A stretch of DNA of 64,000 nucleotides from positions 1-64,000 of the forward strand of contig CAQOGY010000013.1 of the NCBI GenBank assembly GCA_948847595.1, read 5' to 3'. The notes under the pieces are model-generated. The model made no database searches. It was not told the DNA's origin and saw only the letters and a program-made list of their open reading frames with translations. The translations under genes and the position numbers were made by a program. Positions 17,060 through 26,908 of the stretch are shown one piece after another. This DNA is from an uncultured Bacteroides sp. GTDB taxonomy: Bacteria > Bacteroidota > Bacteroidia > Bacteroidales > Bacteroidaceae. How positions within the stretch are numbered: the stretch's first letter is position 1; every line of letters begins with the position of its first letter.

Positions 17060-18838
17060 TCAATATCCCGGATTCTGTTTCAAATTCGGATTCAAATCAA
17101 TCTGTCTCTGAGGTATAGGCCACAAATAATGTTTCTTCATGAAAGAATGGTTGGCAGAGCTACTGATTACCACACAATTCAATAGTCCGTCTCCTGTCTG
17201 CACTTTTTCTTCCCCCCAGACAAAAGTATTCGCAGCATAACGCCCTGTGGGAGTACCGTCCGCTGATTTAAAATCAGTCACATAACCGTCACCACCGACA
17301 ACCATACCACAACGTGAAGCATTCAATGCTTCTTCTGCAATTCCCCATCGTTTCAAATCATCAATACGCGCACCCTCCATATAAAGTTCTACTGCACGTT
17401 CACGACGGATCTCTTCCAGCATATCCAGCTCATTATCTTCAACCAACTTGTTGGTCAAAGCAGCCACACCCGCACGGGCACGCAATTCGTTGATTCCGGT
17501 TAACTGTGCATCGGTGACCTTACCATGACGTTCATAACAAGCTTCCGCATAATTCAGATACACCTCTGCCAGACGTAATACCGGATAATTGGCTGATTCA
17601 TCATTTGCCTTACGGTAAGTCGGATAATTGTAAGCCTTGAATTTTGCACAGTCATAACCGGCCAGCCCTTTGTCCAATGTCACCGAACCCGGTGCAGGCT
17701 CCGTCCCACCATTAATATAATTCATCAGACGATAATCACGGTTCTTAAATTCATCACCGGTTTTATGATATCCCTGAAACAGGTCAGATTTATCAATAGG
17801 TTTACCGTCCGTACAAAGGAACATATCAATCAACTTACGGCTCGGAATCATTGACATAACAGTATGACTCAAATTAACCCCGCCTGTCCTCAGATTAATA
17901 TCATAAACACCATAGAGAATAAATTCCTTATTGCTGCTTTTAGTCAGTCCCGCCGGATTACTTCCCGCATCTTCCAAATTAAACAAATACAAGTTACTTT
18001 GATTCTTTATCTTCTCATTACTGTTATAATTCCAAATTTGATATCCGCCTCTCTTTATCACATCCTCACATAAGGTAATAGCCTCATCCAGGAATTCATT
18101 CACTTGATTGCTGGCAGGGCTGGCAGATCCCGAAAAATCGGTTGATGTTCCGTTATATTTTCTCCAAGTCGCTTCATAGAGCAGCACACGCGCCTTAAAA
18201 GCTTCGGCAGCCCATCTGCTGACACATCCCTTATCAGCATCCGAAATATTCTGTTCGATAGGAAGGGCAGCTATCGCATACGTCAAGTCCGAAAGGATCA
18301 AATCTACAACCTCGTAGCGGCTGTTTCTGAAAGACTTCAGTTCCGGAGAATCTGTATCCATCACAGAAGTAACCACAGGCACACCTCCAAAAGCCTTCAA
18401 CAACGTAAAATAATTATAGGCACGAAAAAAATAAGCTTCTGCCAGATAGGGTGCTATCTCCGACTGACTGCCCGGGTAACCTTTTGCTTTCTCAAACAAA
18501 ATATTTACAGTACGTATATAGCTATAGCATCTGTCCCAACGGTCATCTGACAACGGAACAGTAATCGTTCCACGTCCTACATCGGATGAACCCAGAAAAT
18601 TGGAAGCCAAATCCGAAGAGGAATCCATAAAATTGTAAATAGAGTATTTGCCATACGGTGTGCGCCATCCTAAAAGCTGACCATAAAAACCGGTGGCATA
18701 TTCTTTAAAATCCGATGCTTTCTTAAAATACACCACATCCGTTCGTTGATCCTGAGGTTCGAGATCCAGAAATATGTCAGAACAGCTTGACAGACTAAGT
18801 AGCAAACTGGAAAAAATAGTAATATATAATTTTCTCAT
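17060..18838 (-). CDS. SusD/RagB-family lipoprotein
   Basis: SusD-like oligosaccharide-binding lid protein, 592 residues from the ATG at 18838. The lipobox is LSSC at Cys19, followed by SD. The helical TPR-like region includes EAYFFRAYNYFTLLKAFGGVP. The C-terminal block ERAVELYMEGARIDDLKRWG and the final NPGY are typical. An earlier in-frame start at 18880 would overlap the SusC stop and add 14 residues before the signal peptide, so it was not chosen. The SusC gene ends 28 bases upstream. Confidence 0.93.
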   Translation of the reverse strand: MRKLYITIFSSLLLSLSSCSDIFLDLEPQDQRTDVVYFKKASDFKEYATGFYGQLLGWRTPYGKYSIYNFMDSSSDLASNFLGSSDVGRGTITVPLSDDRWDRCYSYIRTVNILFEKAKGYPGSQSEIAPYLAEAYFFRAYNYFTLLKAFGGVPVVTSVMDTDSPELKSFRNSRYEVVDLILSDLTYAIAALPIEQNISDADKGCVSRWAAEAFKARVLLYEATWRKYNGTSTDFSGSASPASNQVNEFLDEAITLCEDVIKRGGYQIWNYNSNEKIKNQSNLYLFNLEDAGSNPAGLTKSSNKEFILYGVYDINLRTGGVNLSHTVMSMIPSRKLIDMFLCTDGKPIDKSDLFQGYHKTGDEFKNRDYRLMNYINGGTEPAPGSVTLDKGLAGYDCAKFKAYNYPTYRKANDESANYPVLRLAEVYLNYAEACYERHGKVTDAQLTGINELRARAGVAALTNKLVEDNELDMLEEIRRERAVELYMEGARIDDLKRWGIAEEALNASRCGMVVGGDGYVTDFKSADGTPTGRYAANTFVWGEEKVQTGDGLLNCVVISSSANHSFMKKHYLWPIPQRQIDLNPNLKQNPGY

Positions 18839-18866
18839 ATCAATCAAATTTACAAAAGTTATACAA

Positions 18867-21800
18867 TCAGAAACCAACATTTATACCGAATGACCATGTT
18901 CTGGAGAACGGATAACCTGTGTTCTGCGACATCTCTCCCATTTCCGGATCAAATCCATCTTTGATGCTCGTTGCCTCCCACAAGTCATTGCCGGAGAAAT
19001 AAACACGGACTTTTTCAAGTTTCGCCTTTCTCGTCCATACTTGCGGCAAGGTGTAGCCGACAACCAATGATTTCAAGCGAACATACCGGTTGTTTTGCAG
19101 CATGAAGTCATTGTTCACATAATTCCATGCTGAACGTCCTCCATAAACTGTCAGACGCGGAAACTCAGCATTCGGGTTATCCTCCGTCCAGGTCTTTCCC
19201 ATAAATTTGTAATTTTGGTTAGTATACGTAGCAGCAAACGGATAAGCCATCCAGCCCTGTCTCATAATCAGTTGTTTTCCAACTCCCTGGAATAAGGCGT
19301 TAAAGTCAAATCCTTTCCACGAACCGCCAAGCGTAATACCGAATAGATAATGGGCATTTCCATCTCCCATATAAATCAAGTCACTGGAAGCACCACCATC
19401 GGCAGAAATGGAACGGTCTCCGCTTAAATCCAGGCGTTTGATATCACCCGGGCGAAGTTCAGTACTGCCACCTGCCGGCAAAGCAGCCAATGCCCCTGTA
19501 CCACCGTATTTCGCATAATAAGCGTTTACCTCTTCCTGCGACTGGAAATAACCGTCCGTCTTATACAAGAAGTAAGCATTCAGCGGATAACCATTCAATG
19601 TCTTATTCTTTCCGGCAACAATCGTATTTGCTCCCTCCAGTTCCATTAACTTGCTGCGTGTATCACTTACATTCGCTGTAACATAATATGAAAAATCTTT
19701 TATATGATCACGCCATGTCAACGAAACTTCCCATCCTCTTACACGCAAATGACCGCTGTTCGTTTTAGGCGCCCGGCCTCCCAAGAGGGCAGGATATGAA
19801 ATTTCGGACAACATGCCTTTATTCTCTTTTATAAAATAGTCCCAATTGAACACCAGTCGGTTATTCAGAAAATTAAGGTCAACGCCAATATTCTTCTGTT
19901 CTACGCGTTCCCATGTTCTTGTCAGGCTGATCAAACCGGAATTGTTCAATGAGGTGGATATTTGGGTCCCGGCAGGAGAGCCCAATATCGTAGTTCCCTG
20001 ATTAATAGTTGATACGTAATCATAATTACCCAGTCCGGCGTCATTTCCGGAACTACCATAACTCAAACGTACTTTACCAAAGTCCAGACCAAAAAGTGAG
20101 GATACAGGTTTTATAAAATTCTCTTGTGTAAATACCCAACCTAAAGAGAAGGAACCATAATTCTGGAAACGATAGCCGTCAGCGAATTTGGAATTACCAT
20201 CACGACGTCCCATCAACTCAATCAGGTATTTTTCCGCATAATCATAGTTCACTTTCGCAATATAAGAATAAGTGCCGTTCTGAAACTTTCCGCCACTATT
20301 TCCCTGTAGTGTACCATCAGCCAGATTCAAGTCATATACTCCGTCATTCTCAAAGTCCTTGCGTCCGGCGGCCAGTTTCTTCACCTGTTTCTTTTCCGCA
20401 TTGATACCCATAAGAGCGGATATGTTATGCACGTCAGCAAATGTCTTGTTATACTTCAACAGAGCAGAATAATATTGATAGAAATAATTCTCGGCAGCAG
20501 TCATGTATCCCGGATTATTATGAGCCAGATTTGAAGGGTCTGTAGTATTCAATGTGGTTACCGTGGAGTTGACCAATTGTTGGGCCGGATTCCCGAACCA
20601 GTCATAAGTCTGCACCGGAGTCACCCAACGCTCACGTCTGAATTCTTCATTCTGAAAAGAAGCCATACCTTCAAAGCTGATACCGTTCCAGATATCAACG
20701 ATTGCCTTCATATCTATGCGGGTCGTCAATGACTTCTTGATGTCACGTCCGCCGTCACTTGTTGCGGCAACTGACTGGCGGTCGCCTACATTGCCAAAAT
20801 TGGCATACCACTGTCCGTAAGGATTCTTTGCTGGGAAAAAAGGCATGTCATTCCCATACAATGTATAATCCAATCCGACCGAAGGAGACTCCGTATCCGT
20901 ATTTACCAGACTCGCACCTGTCTCCAACCGTATCCATTTCGCCAACTGATAACCATAGTTCAGACGCAAGTTTATCTGTTTCTGCCCATCATAAGCCGTA
21001 GCCAGATTGCCTTGATTATCGGCATAAGCAGCCGAAACACGGAAATCGGACTTATCCGTGGCACCGGAAATGCTCAGATTGTGCTGATAGGAAAAACGGG
21101 TGGCAAACATTTCCTCCAAGCGGTTGGCATTGCCGATAAATATATCTCCATAAAATCGGGTAGGATACATTCCTTCAATCCCTTGAGCCATCCTCTCCAT
21201 GTTTTCTTGCGAAACCCACGCCCACCAGTCGGGCACTTTTTCTTCCTTATTGGCTGCCAGCCACATTTGGGCATATTCCGACATGGAAGGTGAAAATCCC
21301 GTGATACCATTGGTATTGAAACGCATGTTGAAATTATAGTCGACACTCACTTTTCCCTTACCTTTTTTGGTAGTAACCAGAATTACACCATTGGCGGCTT
21401 TCGCACCATAGATAGAGGCAGCACCATCTTTCAATACACTGATGTTTTCGATGTCATCCGAGTTCATATTCTGAAAGGAATACCCGTTCAAAGCAGGCAC
21501 CCCGTCGATAATCACCAATGGGTCACCACCATTGACGGATGTGGCACCACGAATCTGGAATTTCAAGTCTTCATTTCCCGGACGAGCGGATGAACGTGTC
21601 ACTGCCAGTCCTGGTGTCTGTCCTTGCAAAGCCAGCCCCACATTGGTTACCGCACGACTTTCTAAAGCCTTACCACTCACTTGCTCGATAGAACCGGTCA
21701 GTGTAGCTTTCTTTTGGGTTCCGTAACCTACAACGACTACTTCTTCCAATGCATTATTATCTTCTTTCAAAGTTATCCTTATTTCCGGACTATTGCCAAT

Positions 21801-22118
21801 AGCCACTATCTGATCCACATATCCGATATAGGTAATCTTCAATTGCTTTGCTCTATCAGATACTCTCAAAGTGAATTTTCCATTAAGATCCGTAATCACC
21901 CCTTCTTGCGAACCCACGACAACAACGTTACAACCAATCAACGGCTCACCGTTCTGGTCTGTAACCATCCCTTTAATTGTTCTCACCGTTTGAGTGACAA
22001 TCAAGTTCTCTTCTACCCCGGTATTCGCCCTTAGCAAAATGCCCGATGAGCCACCCACTAGCATAGCAATAGCTATGGCAACTCCTTTGTTTGATAAAAA
22101 ACTGGATTTTATTCCCAT
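18867..22118 (-). CDS. SusC/RagA-family TonB-dependent transporter
   Basis: TonB-dependent importer, 1083 residues from the preferred ATG at 22118 (a start at 22154 would add 12 residues before the signal peptide). There is a rather long N-terminus with a hydrophobic signal segment (VAIAIAMLVGGSSGILLRA). A carboxypeptidase-regulatory-like domain follows (about 48-125), then a DEVVVVGYG-type segment, here EEVVVVGYGTQKKATLTGS, the plug, and the barrel ending in GINVGF. There is no STN domain. It is preceded by the GH28-like gene, which ends 116 bases upstream on the same strand. Confidence 0.95.
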   Translation of the reverse strand: MGIKSSFLSNKGVAIAIAMLVGGSSGILLRANTGVEENLIVTQTVRTIKGMVTDQNGEPLIGCNVVVVGSQEGVITDLNGKFTLRVSDRAKQLKITYIGYVDQIVAIGNSPEIRITLKEDNNALEEVVVVGYGTQKKATLTGSIEQVSGKALESRAVTNVGLALQGQTPGLAVTRSSARPGNEDLKFQIRGATSVNGGDPLVIIDGVPALNGYSFQNMNSDDIENISVLKDGAASIYGAKAANGVILVTTKKGKGKVSVDYNFNMRFNTNGITGFSPSMSEYAQMWLAANKEEKVPDWWAWVSQENMERMAQGIEGMYPTRFYGDIFIGNANRLEEMFATRFSYQHNLSISGATDKSDFRVSAAYADNQGNLATAYDGQKQINLRLNYGYQLAKWIRLETGASLVNTDTESPSVGLDYTLYGNDMPFFPAKNPYGQWYANFGNVGDRQSVAATSDGGRDIKKSLTTRIDMKAIVDIWNGISFEGMASFQNEEFRRERWVTPVQTYDWFGNPAQQLVNSTVTTLNTTDPSNLAHNNPGYMTAAENYFYQYYSALLKYNKTFADVHNISALMGINAEKKQVKKLAAGRKDFENDGVYDLNLADGTLQGNSGGKFQNGTYSYIAKVNYDYAEKYLIELMGRRDGNSKFADGYRFQNYGSFSLGWVFTQENFIKPVSSLFGLDFGKVRLSYGSSGNDAGLGNYDYVSTINQGTTILGSPAGTQISTSLNNSGLISLTRTWERVEQKNIGVDLNFLNNRLVFNWDYFIKENKGMLSEISYPALLGGRAPKTNSGHLRVRGWEVSLTWRDHIKDFSYYVTANVSDTRSKLMELEGANTIVAGKNKTLNGYPLNAYFLYKTDGYFQSQEEVNAYYAKYGGTGALAALPAGGSTELRPGDIKRLDLSGDRSISADGGASSDLIYMGDGNAHYLFGITLGGSWKGFDFNALFQGVGKQLIMRQGWMAYPFAATYTNQNYKFMGKTWTEDNPNAEFPRLTVYGGRSAWNYVNNDFMLQNNRYVRLKSLVVGYTLPQVWTRKAKLEKVRVYFSGNDLWEATSIKDGFDPEMGEMSQNTGYPFSRTWSFGINVGF

Positions 22119-22234
22119 AATATTAAATAAAAAAATTAAAGTTAATCTATTCATTACTCTAGTTTACTAACTGCCGTTTTATGTAAGAACGTACTTTCTT
22201 GCGTGTCAGTATCTTTACACTTATAAAAATTGAC

Positions 22235-23623
22235 TTACCGAAGTGTTACATTCTTTGCAAACTTTCCGACTTTTATATTGGCGTCTTCCAGCGTTCCGAT
22301 CTGTTTTCCGTTAATCATTATATTCTCAAAAGTGATCTTCTCTATACAACGGTTTTCACTATATCCTTCAATTACCGAAGGATTTTCTCCATATCCTGTA
22401 TAATATATATTTTTGACATTAATATTTTTAATGCCTCCTCCAGGCGACACGCTATATTTAGGGTTATACAATACCCTGAAATTAAAAAGCTGACCTTCTT
22501 CAATATTATCAATCCATATATTTTCGAAGTTTACATCCTGAACCACATTATCATCGGCTACATTAATAGAAAGACAGCCCTGATATAATCTGTCATCCTC
22601 ATCATGTTGCAGTATATTTATATTTGAGAAAGTAATATCCTCCAATATGTTTCCTTTGCCATGCCCGCCTATATTTACCGGATGTGCCACATCAGCCCAT
22701 AAAGTAGCATCAGATACCTTTATATTTTTTACATTCCCGTAATATGTCCAGCGATGCGCATATAGAGCTATACAATCATCCGAATTCCGCATAAATACAT
22801 CTTTAATCTCCACATTTCTACAGCTCATAAGATCGATACCATCGCTCCAGCCTTTACAACTGAACGCTTTCAGGTTACTAATTTTCAGTCCATCGACTTC
22901 TCCTCCCAATACAGTATAATGGTCGGGATTGATAACTGTTATGCCATTTATTTCTATATTCTTACTATGCGTAATCTCAAACCCACGTGCCGGATTATCA
23001 ATATATCCCCTACCTATAAATCTTACATTCTCAACATTATTACAGATAAACTTTCCATTTACAACTGCTCCGGGAGCCAAATAAACAGTAGTATTGGAAG
23101 ATATGGTGAATGCATTTCCCGGCAAATCTTTGGGGCGATGGAATCCGGGAGCAAAATATACCACATCAGGGTCATTTGGATTGGGTATTTCCGTTTCTGG
23201 TTCGTTAGCAAATATATGCAGGTTTCTTACTCTATCTTCATTAATCTCAAGCGAGAATTTTCCGGGTTTATCCAAAGAAAAATAAATCATATTTCCATGC
23301 ACAGTATGCTCAATACCTTTTGATAAAGGACGTATTTTCACTTTATGAATCATCTGATTATTGGGTCTTACCCGAAGCTCTACCCTGCCAGAAAAATCAA
23401 ATTGAACCATAGATGCCGGTTGTGGATTATCCATATCTACCATCACACAATATTCATATAGGTCCTGCCATTCTTCTCCAGGCAAACGTACTGAAACCGT
23501 AAAATCATCATTATGTTTGCTATAGATTAACTCTTTTGGGGTAGAGTAAATATTCAACGTTTGAGCTACTAATGAAAAAAGTCCAAACCATATCAAAAAC
23601 TGTAAGCAGATAATTCTTCTCAT
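22235..23623 (-). CDS. GH28-like right-handed beta-helix glycoside hydrolase
   Basis: Probably a secreted pectinase-like enzyme, 462 residues with a signal peptide (1-20, SLVAQ). An N-terminal beta-domain (about 25-140) precedes a parallel beta-helix. The GH28 acid trio is present with the family spacing: Asp261 in WSDGID and Asp282-Asp283 in NSDDCIA, 21 residues apart. A histidine follows in GGHGKGN (His321). The usual NTD is WSD here and the RIK motif is not seen, so it is a divergent member and the substrate may not be polygalacturonate. The mature enzyme is probably periplasmic. Gene order suggests it belongs to the same transcription unit as the SusC gene that follows. Confidence 0.75.
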   Translation of the reverse strand: MRRIICLQFLIWFGLFSLVAQTLNIYSTPKELIYSKHNDDFTVSVRLPGEEWQDLYEYCVMVDMDNPQPASMVQFDFSGRVELRVRPNNQMIHKVKIRPLSKGIEHTVHGNMIYFSLDKPGKFSLEINEDRVRNLHIFANEPETEIPNPNDPDVVYFAPGFHRPKDLPGNAFTISSNTTVYLAPGAVVNGKFICNNVENVRFIGRGYIDNPARGFEITHSKNIEINGITVINPDHYTVLGGEVDGLKISNLKAFSCKGWSDGIDLMSCRNVEIKDVFMRNSDDCIALYAHRWTYYGNVKNIKVSDATLWADVAHPVNIGGHGKGNILEDITFSNINILQHDEDDRLYQGCLSINVADDNVVQDVNFENIWIDNIEEGQLFNFRVLYNPKYSVSPGGGIKNINVKNIYYTGYGENPSVIEGYSENRCIEKITFENIMINGKQIGTLEDANIKVGKFAKNVTLR

Positions 23624-23867
23624 CTAATTTTTATTTTAAGAAATTCGTGGAAGCAAAAATGGTAATTTTAGATGTAATTCCCGATTCGTATTGGAGCAAA
23701 AAGTAGCATATTTCATACCATGGCATTTTATTGTTCAAATTATACCATAAAATGTTTTTATCTGGCACTATATCTCTTTATATTATGAATCAAATAATCA
23801 TGAACAACTTTAACTGGCTCTTTAAAAGATTAAAATTCGCTATTACGGATAGTTGCATACACCCCGT

Positions 23868-24787
23868 AGACTCCTTGTCAATATCATACAAAGGACGTAA
23901 AGAATATATTTTCCCGTCATTTTCCAACTGAAACAAACCTTCCTACAAATTCAACACCTTTAATTTATTTAATATATCTTCCTCCATTCTTCCCTTGAGT
24001 ATAATTTCAGAATTGCTCTCAAAAGCTAGCAGCAACGGACCATAAAAAATGGCAAACATATTTATATTATCAATCATTGGTTTGAGATGGAAATTACAAT
24101 TGAAAACAACTTTTACGACATCCTTATCATGCCATAATCTATTAATCGTGAAATAAGATTGTGGAATAAAAGATTTAATCGACACCTTTTCTTCATTAAC
24201 ATAAACATCTGTACCTTCTGCCCAAGATGGTATAAAAAGATTCAAAGAAAATCTACATTCCATTGGAAATGAGACTATAAATTGAGTATTCAGCTTGGCA
24301 AAAGCCTCAATTCCGGTCCCGCTGCAACAAGCAATATCCCAAAAGTTAATGGCCGCATCCTTATACTTTTTTCTATTGTTGTTGAATAACCTTCAGCAAA
24401 ACCATTGACAGGCACCCAAACATGCCCAAACTCTCTTTCCAATGTATCGAAAGCATCCGCAGGAAATGCACTTAAATAACCATTACCATGCTTTTGTTGG
24501 CATTTATACAATATTTGGGGATATTCCCAACCTTCCAGTGGCTTAGCATCTGAAAGTAATTGAGCAGTTATTTTAAAATTATGCAGTAACCTGTCCGGTT
24601 CTAAAGAACTTACGAACTCCGAATTCAGTTCTTCCTTACTTTTAATCCATGAAGGTTTTAATACAACTTCCTCATTGGCAAAATCAAATACCATATCCGT
24701 ACCGGAATAATGATTTATGTTTTGGCTATATAAGTCAAAAACATGTAGAGATACTATGAAAACAAAAATATTTTCCACATACTGCAA
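23868..24787 (-). pseudogene. Degraded GH127 (DUF1680) gene
   Basis: Pieces of a GH127-family enzyme in the right order but broken. The start (FDFANEEVVLKP ... LEPDRLLHNFKITAQL) jumps straight to KHGNGYLSAFP, so the GH.LGHYLSA segment is missing. Near 24340 a frameshift moves the hallmark Cys motif ACCSGTGIEAFAKLN (the zinc-binding CC.GTG.E of the family) into another frame. That frame then runs on as FIVSFPMECRFSLNLFIPSW, with another stretch missing. A TAG at 23943-23945 interrupts the end, which continues in frame as YSLRPLYDIDKES. Intact family members are about 640-800 residues; about 300 remain. This is a dead gene with at least one frameshift, one stop and two deletions. GH127 enzymes are beta-L-arabinofuranosidases or related. 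Confidence 0.82.
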
Positions 24788-25093
24788 CTACTAATTTACA
24801 TTGATATTGAAAAGTCTAAATAACTTTGACACAAAGATAGAAACATAGCTCTTTACCGTATAGGTTGTTTTAAATCAAATGCTGATACGTTCCCCAACTA
24901 AGTTTACCTATAAGAGATTATTTACTACATTTTATAGGTTAATTTGAACCGTAATTCTTTTTTTAAGCAATGCAACGTAAAAGGATAATTCCTGTGTCTT
25001 TTTAACTCAATCACTCTCAAATATATTTTCGTTCTTTGCAAAGTCATGATTTAAAATAGAATAATCGCATATAAAATCTAAAACAAAATAGTT
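24788..25093. other. Divergent intergenic region
   Basis: AT-rich region between the dead GH127 gene (minus) and the GH29 gene (plus). On the minus strand a full match to the Bacteroides -7 element (TATCTTTG, 24832-24839) lies about 45 bases before the GH127 start. On the plus strand the best candidate for the fucosidase is a weak match, GTTCTTTG at 25031-25038. No repeat or RNA gene was seen. Confidence 0.4.
24832..24839 (-). promoter_or_regulatory. Candidate -7 promoter element for the minus-strand operon
   Basis: On the minus strand the sequence reads TATCTTTG, a full match to the Bacteroides TAnnTTTG element, about 45 bases upstream of the first codon of the GH127 remnant. No clear TTTG -33 element was found at the usual spacing. 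If active it would still transcribe into the GH28-SusC-SusD genes downstream. Confidence 0.4.
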
Positions 25094-26683
25094 ATGAGAA
25101 CGATAAACTGTGCATTTCTTTTTATGTTTGTATTTTCAATGCTAAACGCCCAAAATCCTAAGGTAGAACCAATAGAAACGGGTATTTATCAGGCCTCGTG
25201 GGAATCTTTGAAACAGTACGGAGAAGCCCCAGAATGGTTTCAGAATGCAAAGTTCGGTATTTGGGCTCATTGGGGACCTCAATGTGAACCTGAAGATGGT
25301 GACTGGTATGCACGCTACATGTATTATCCCGGACAAAGACAATATAAAACACATATCTCGAAGTATGGTAATCCTCGTGATTTCGGCTTCAAAGATGTGA
25401 TTAATATCTGGAAAGCCGATAAATGGGATCCGGAAAGATTGGTTGCTCTTTACAAAAAGGTCGGAGCGCAGTACTTCGTGGCATTGGCCAATCATCATGA
25501 CAATATGGATTTATGGGATAGTAAATATCAGCCATGGAATTCAGTGAATATGGGACCGAAAAAAGATTTATTGGCCGGATGGGCTAAAGCTGCTAAAAAC
25601 AATGGTCTGCCCTTTGGTATCAGTATCCATGCTTCGCATGCATGGACCTGGTATGAAGGATCTCAGGACTTTGACGGGAACCTGACTTGTAAAGATGGTG
25701 TCGGAAAATGGTGGGAAGGCTATGATCCACAAGATTTATATGCTCAAAATCATCCTCGAAGTGTAGGAAGTAATAATATCAGCAATATTCATAAACAGTG
25801 GAATTGGGGAAACGGGGCATCTCAGCCTTCGGAAGAATATTGCAATAATATTTATAACCGAACCATAGATGCTATTAACAAATATAATCCGGATTTGATC
25901 TATTTTGATGATACGGTACTCCCTTTTTATCCGATAAATAATGTAGGACCTCGTATTGCAGCACATGCATACAATAAGAGTTTGAAAGAAAATGGCAGTC
26001 AGAAAACTGTGATCTTGGGTAAAGTTCTGAATGAAGCTCAGAAAGAGTGTATGGTTTGGGATATTGAGCGTGGTATTCCCGACAGAATACAGGAAAAGCC
26101 TTGGCAAACATGTACATGTATTGGAACTTGGCATTACGAAAGATCATTTTATGACAATAATCGGTATAAATCAGCAAAGACCGTGATTCACATGCTTATT
26201 GATATCATAAGTAAGAATGGGAATCTACTGTTAAGCGTGCCTATGAGAGGTGACGGGACAATAGACGATAAGGAAGAGGCTATCCTTAAGACAATTTCAG
26301 ACTGGATGGACATAAACAAAGAAAGTATTTACGACACGCGACCCTGGAAAGTATTTGGAGAAGGTCCTACAGCAGACCAAATAAACCCGATGAAAGGACC
26401 GGGATTTAACGAAAACATTAAGTATTCAAACAAAGACATCCGGTATGTAATAAAAGGAAATACTCTGTATGCAACAGTGTTGGGATGCCCTGATAATGAA
26501 AATATAACATTTAAGAGTTTAGCAAATTCGACAACCAATTATACCGGGAAAGTAAAAACAGTTGAATTACTAGGATATGGAAAATTAGACATCATTAGCT
26601 GTAATAATGAAGGATTAACGATAAAACTTCCGGCTAAAAAAACGAATAATATTGCTCTTGTTTTCAAAATATCTTTTAATTAA
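25094..26683 (+). CDS. GH29 alpha-L-fucosidase
   Basis: Retaining exo-alpha-L-fucosidase, 529 residues with a signal peptide (1-19, cut near LNAQ), so probably periplasmic. The GH29 barrel shows EWFQNAKFGIWAHWGP near the start, the His pair in ANHHDNMDLWDSKY and the nucleophile in PDLIYFDDT (Asp272; the family usually has WFDG). The C-terminal part (about 410-529) is a beta-sandwich with ALVF-type strands. No fucosidase-linked SusCD pair stands next to it; it shares its strand with the beta-helix gene downstream. It could serve removal of fucose from host glycan or plant rhamnogalacturonan side chains. Confidence 0.9.
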   Translation: MRTINCAFLFMFVFSMLNAQNPKVEPIETGIYQASWESLKQYGEAPEWFQNAKFGIWAHWGPQCEPEDGDWYARYMYYPGQRQYKTHISKYGNPRDFGFKDVINIWKADKWDPERLVALYKKVGAQYFVALANHHDNMDLWDSKYQPWNSVNMGPKKDLLAGWAKAAKNNGLPFGISIHASHAWTWYEGSQDFDGNLTCKDGVGKWWEGYDPQDLYAQNHPRSVGSNNISNIHKQWNWGNGASQPSEEYCNNIYNRTIDAINKYNPDLIYFDDTVLPFYPINNVGPRIAAHAYNKSLKENGSQKTVILGKVLNEAQKECMVWDIERGIPDRIQEKPWQTCTCIGTWHYERSFYDNNRYKSAKTVIHMLIDIISKNGNLLLSVPMRGDGTIDDKEEAILKTISDWMDINKESIYDTRPWKVFGEGPTADQINPMKGPGFNENIKYSNKDIRYVIKGNTLYATVLGCPDNENITFKSLANSTTNYTGKVKTVELLGYGKLDIISCNNEGLTIKLPAKKTNNIALVFKISFN

Positions 26684-26871
26684 GTGAAGAGTGACAGATA
26701 GACAACTCTGTAGTTTGCTAAAAATGATTAAACAAGAAGGTTTTTAGACAAAAGATTTGTATTGTTGCCGGAAAATTGTTGTAACAGGAAGGCACATTGG
26801 AATATTGAATCTACTATAAAAATCATATTAGTTTTTTATGAAAGAAGATTCTTACCATAAATCATCTTTTA

Positions 26872-26879
26872 TATATTTG
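26872..26879 (+). promoter_or_regulatory. Candidate -7 promoter element upstream of the beta-helix gene
   Basis: TATATTTG fully matches TAnnTTTG and lies 29 bases before the start codon at 26909, after 190 bases of non-coding sequence. It suggests that this gene can be transcribed separately from the fucosidase gene. Confidence 0.4.
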
Positions 26880-26908
26880 AAATAAATAATTGTTATATAA
26901 ATAATTTT

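Noticed and set aside
3797..22118. STN signalling domains in the SusC proteins
   Set aside because: All three SusC proteins here go from signal peptide directly to the carboxypeptidase-regulatory-like domain; no STN segment can be seen, so a classical sigma/anti-sigma relay was not called.
23731..23931. Plus-strand open frame of 66 codons
   Set aside because: It overlaps the decayed tail of the GH127 gene on the other strand and has no similarity or promoter of note.
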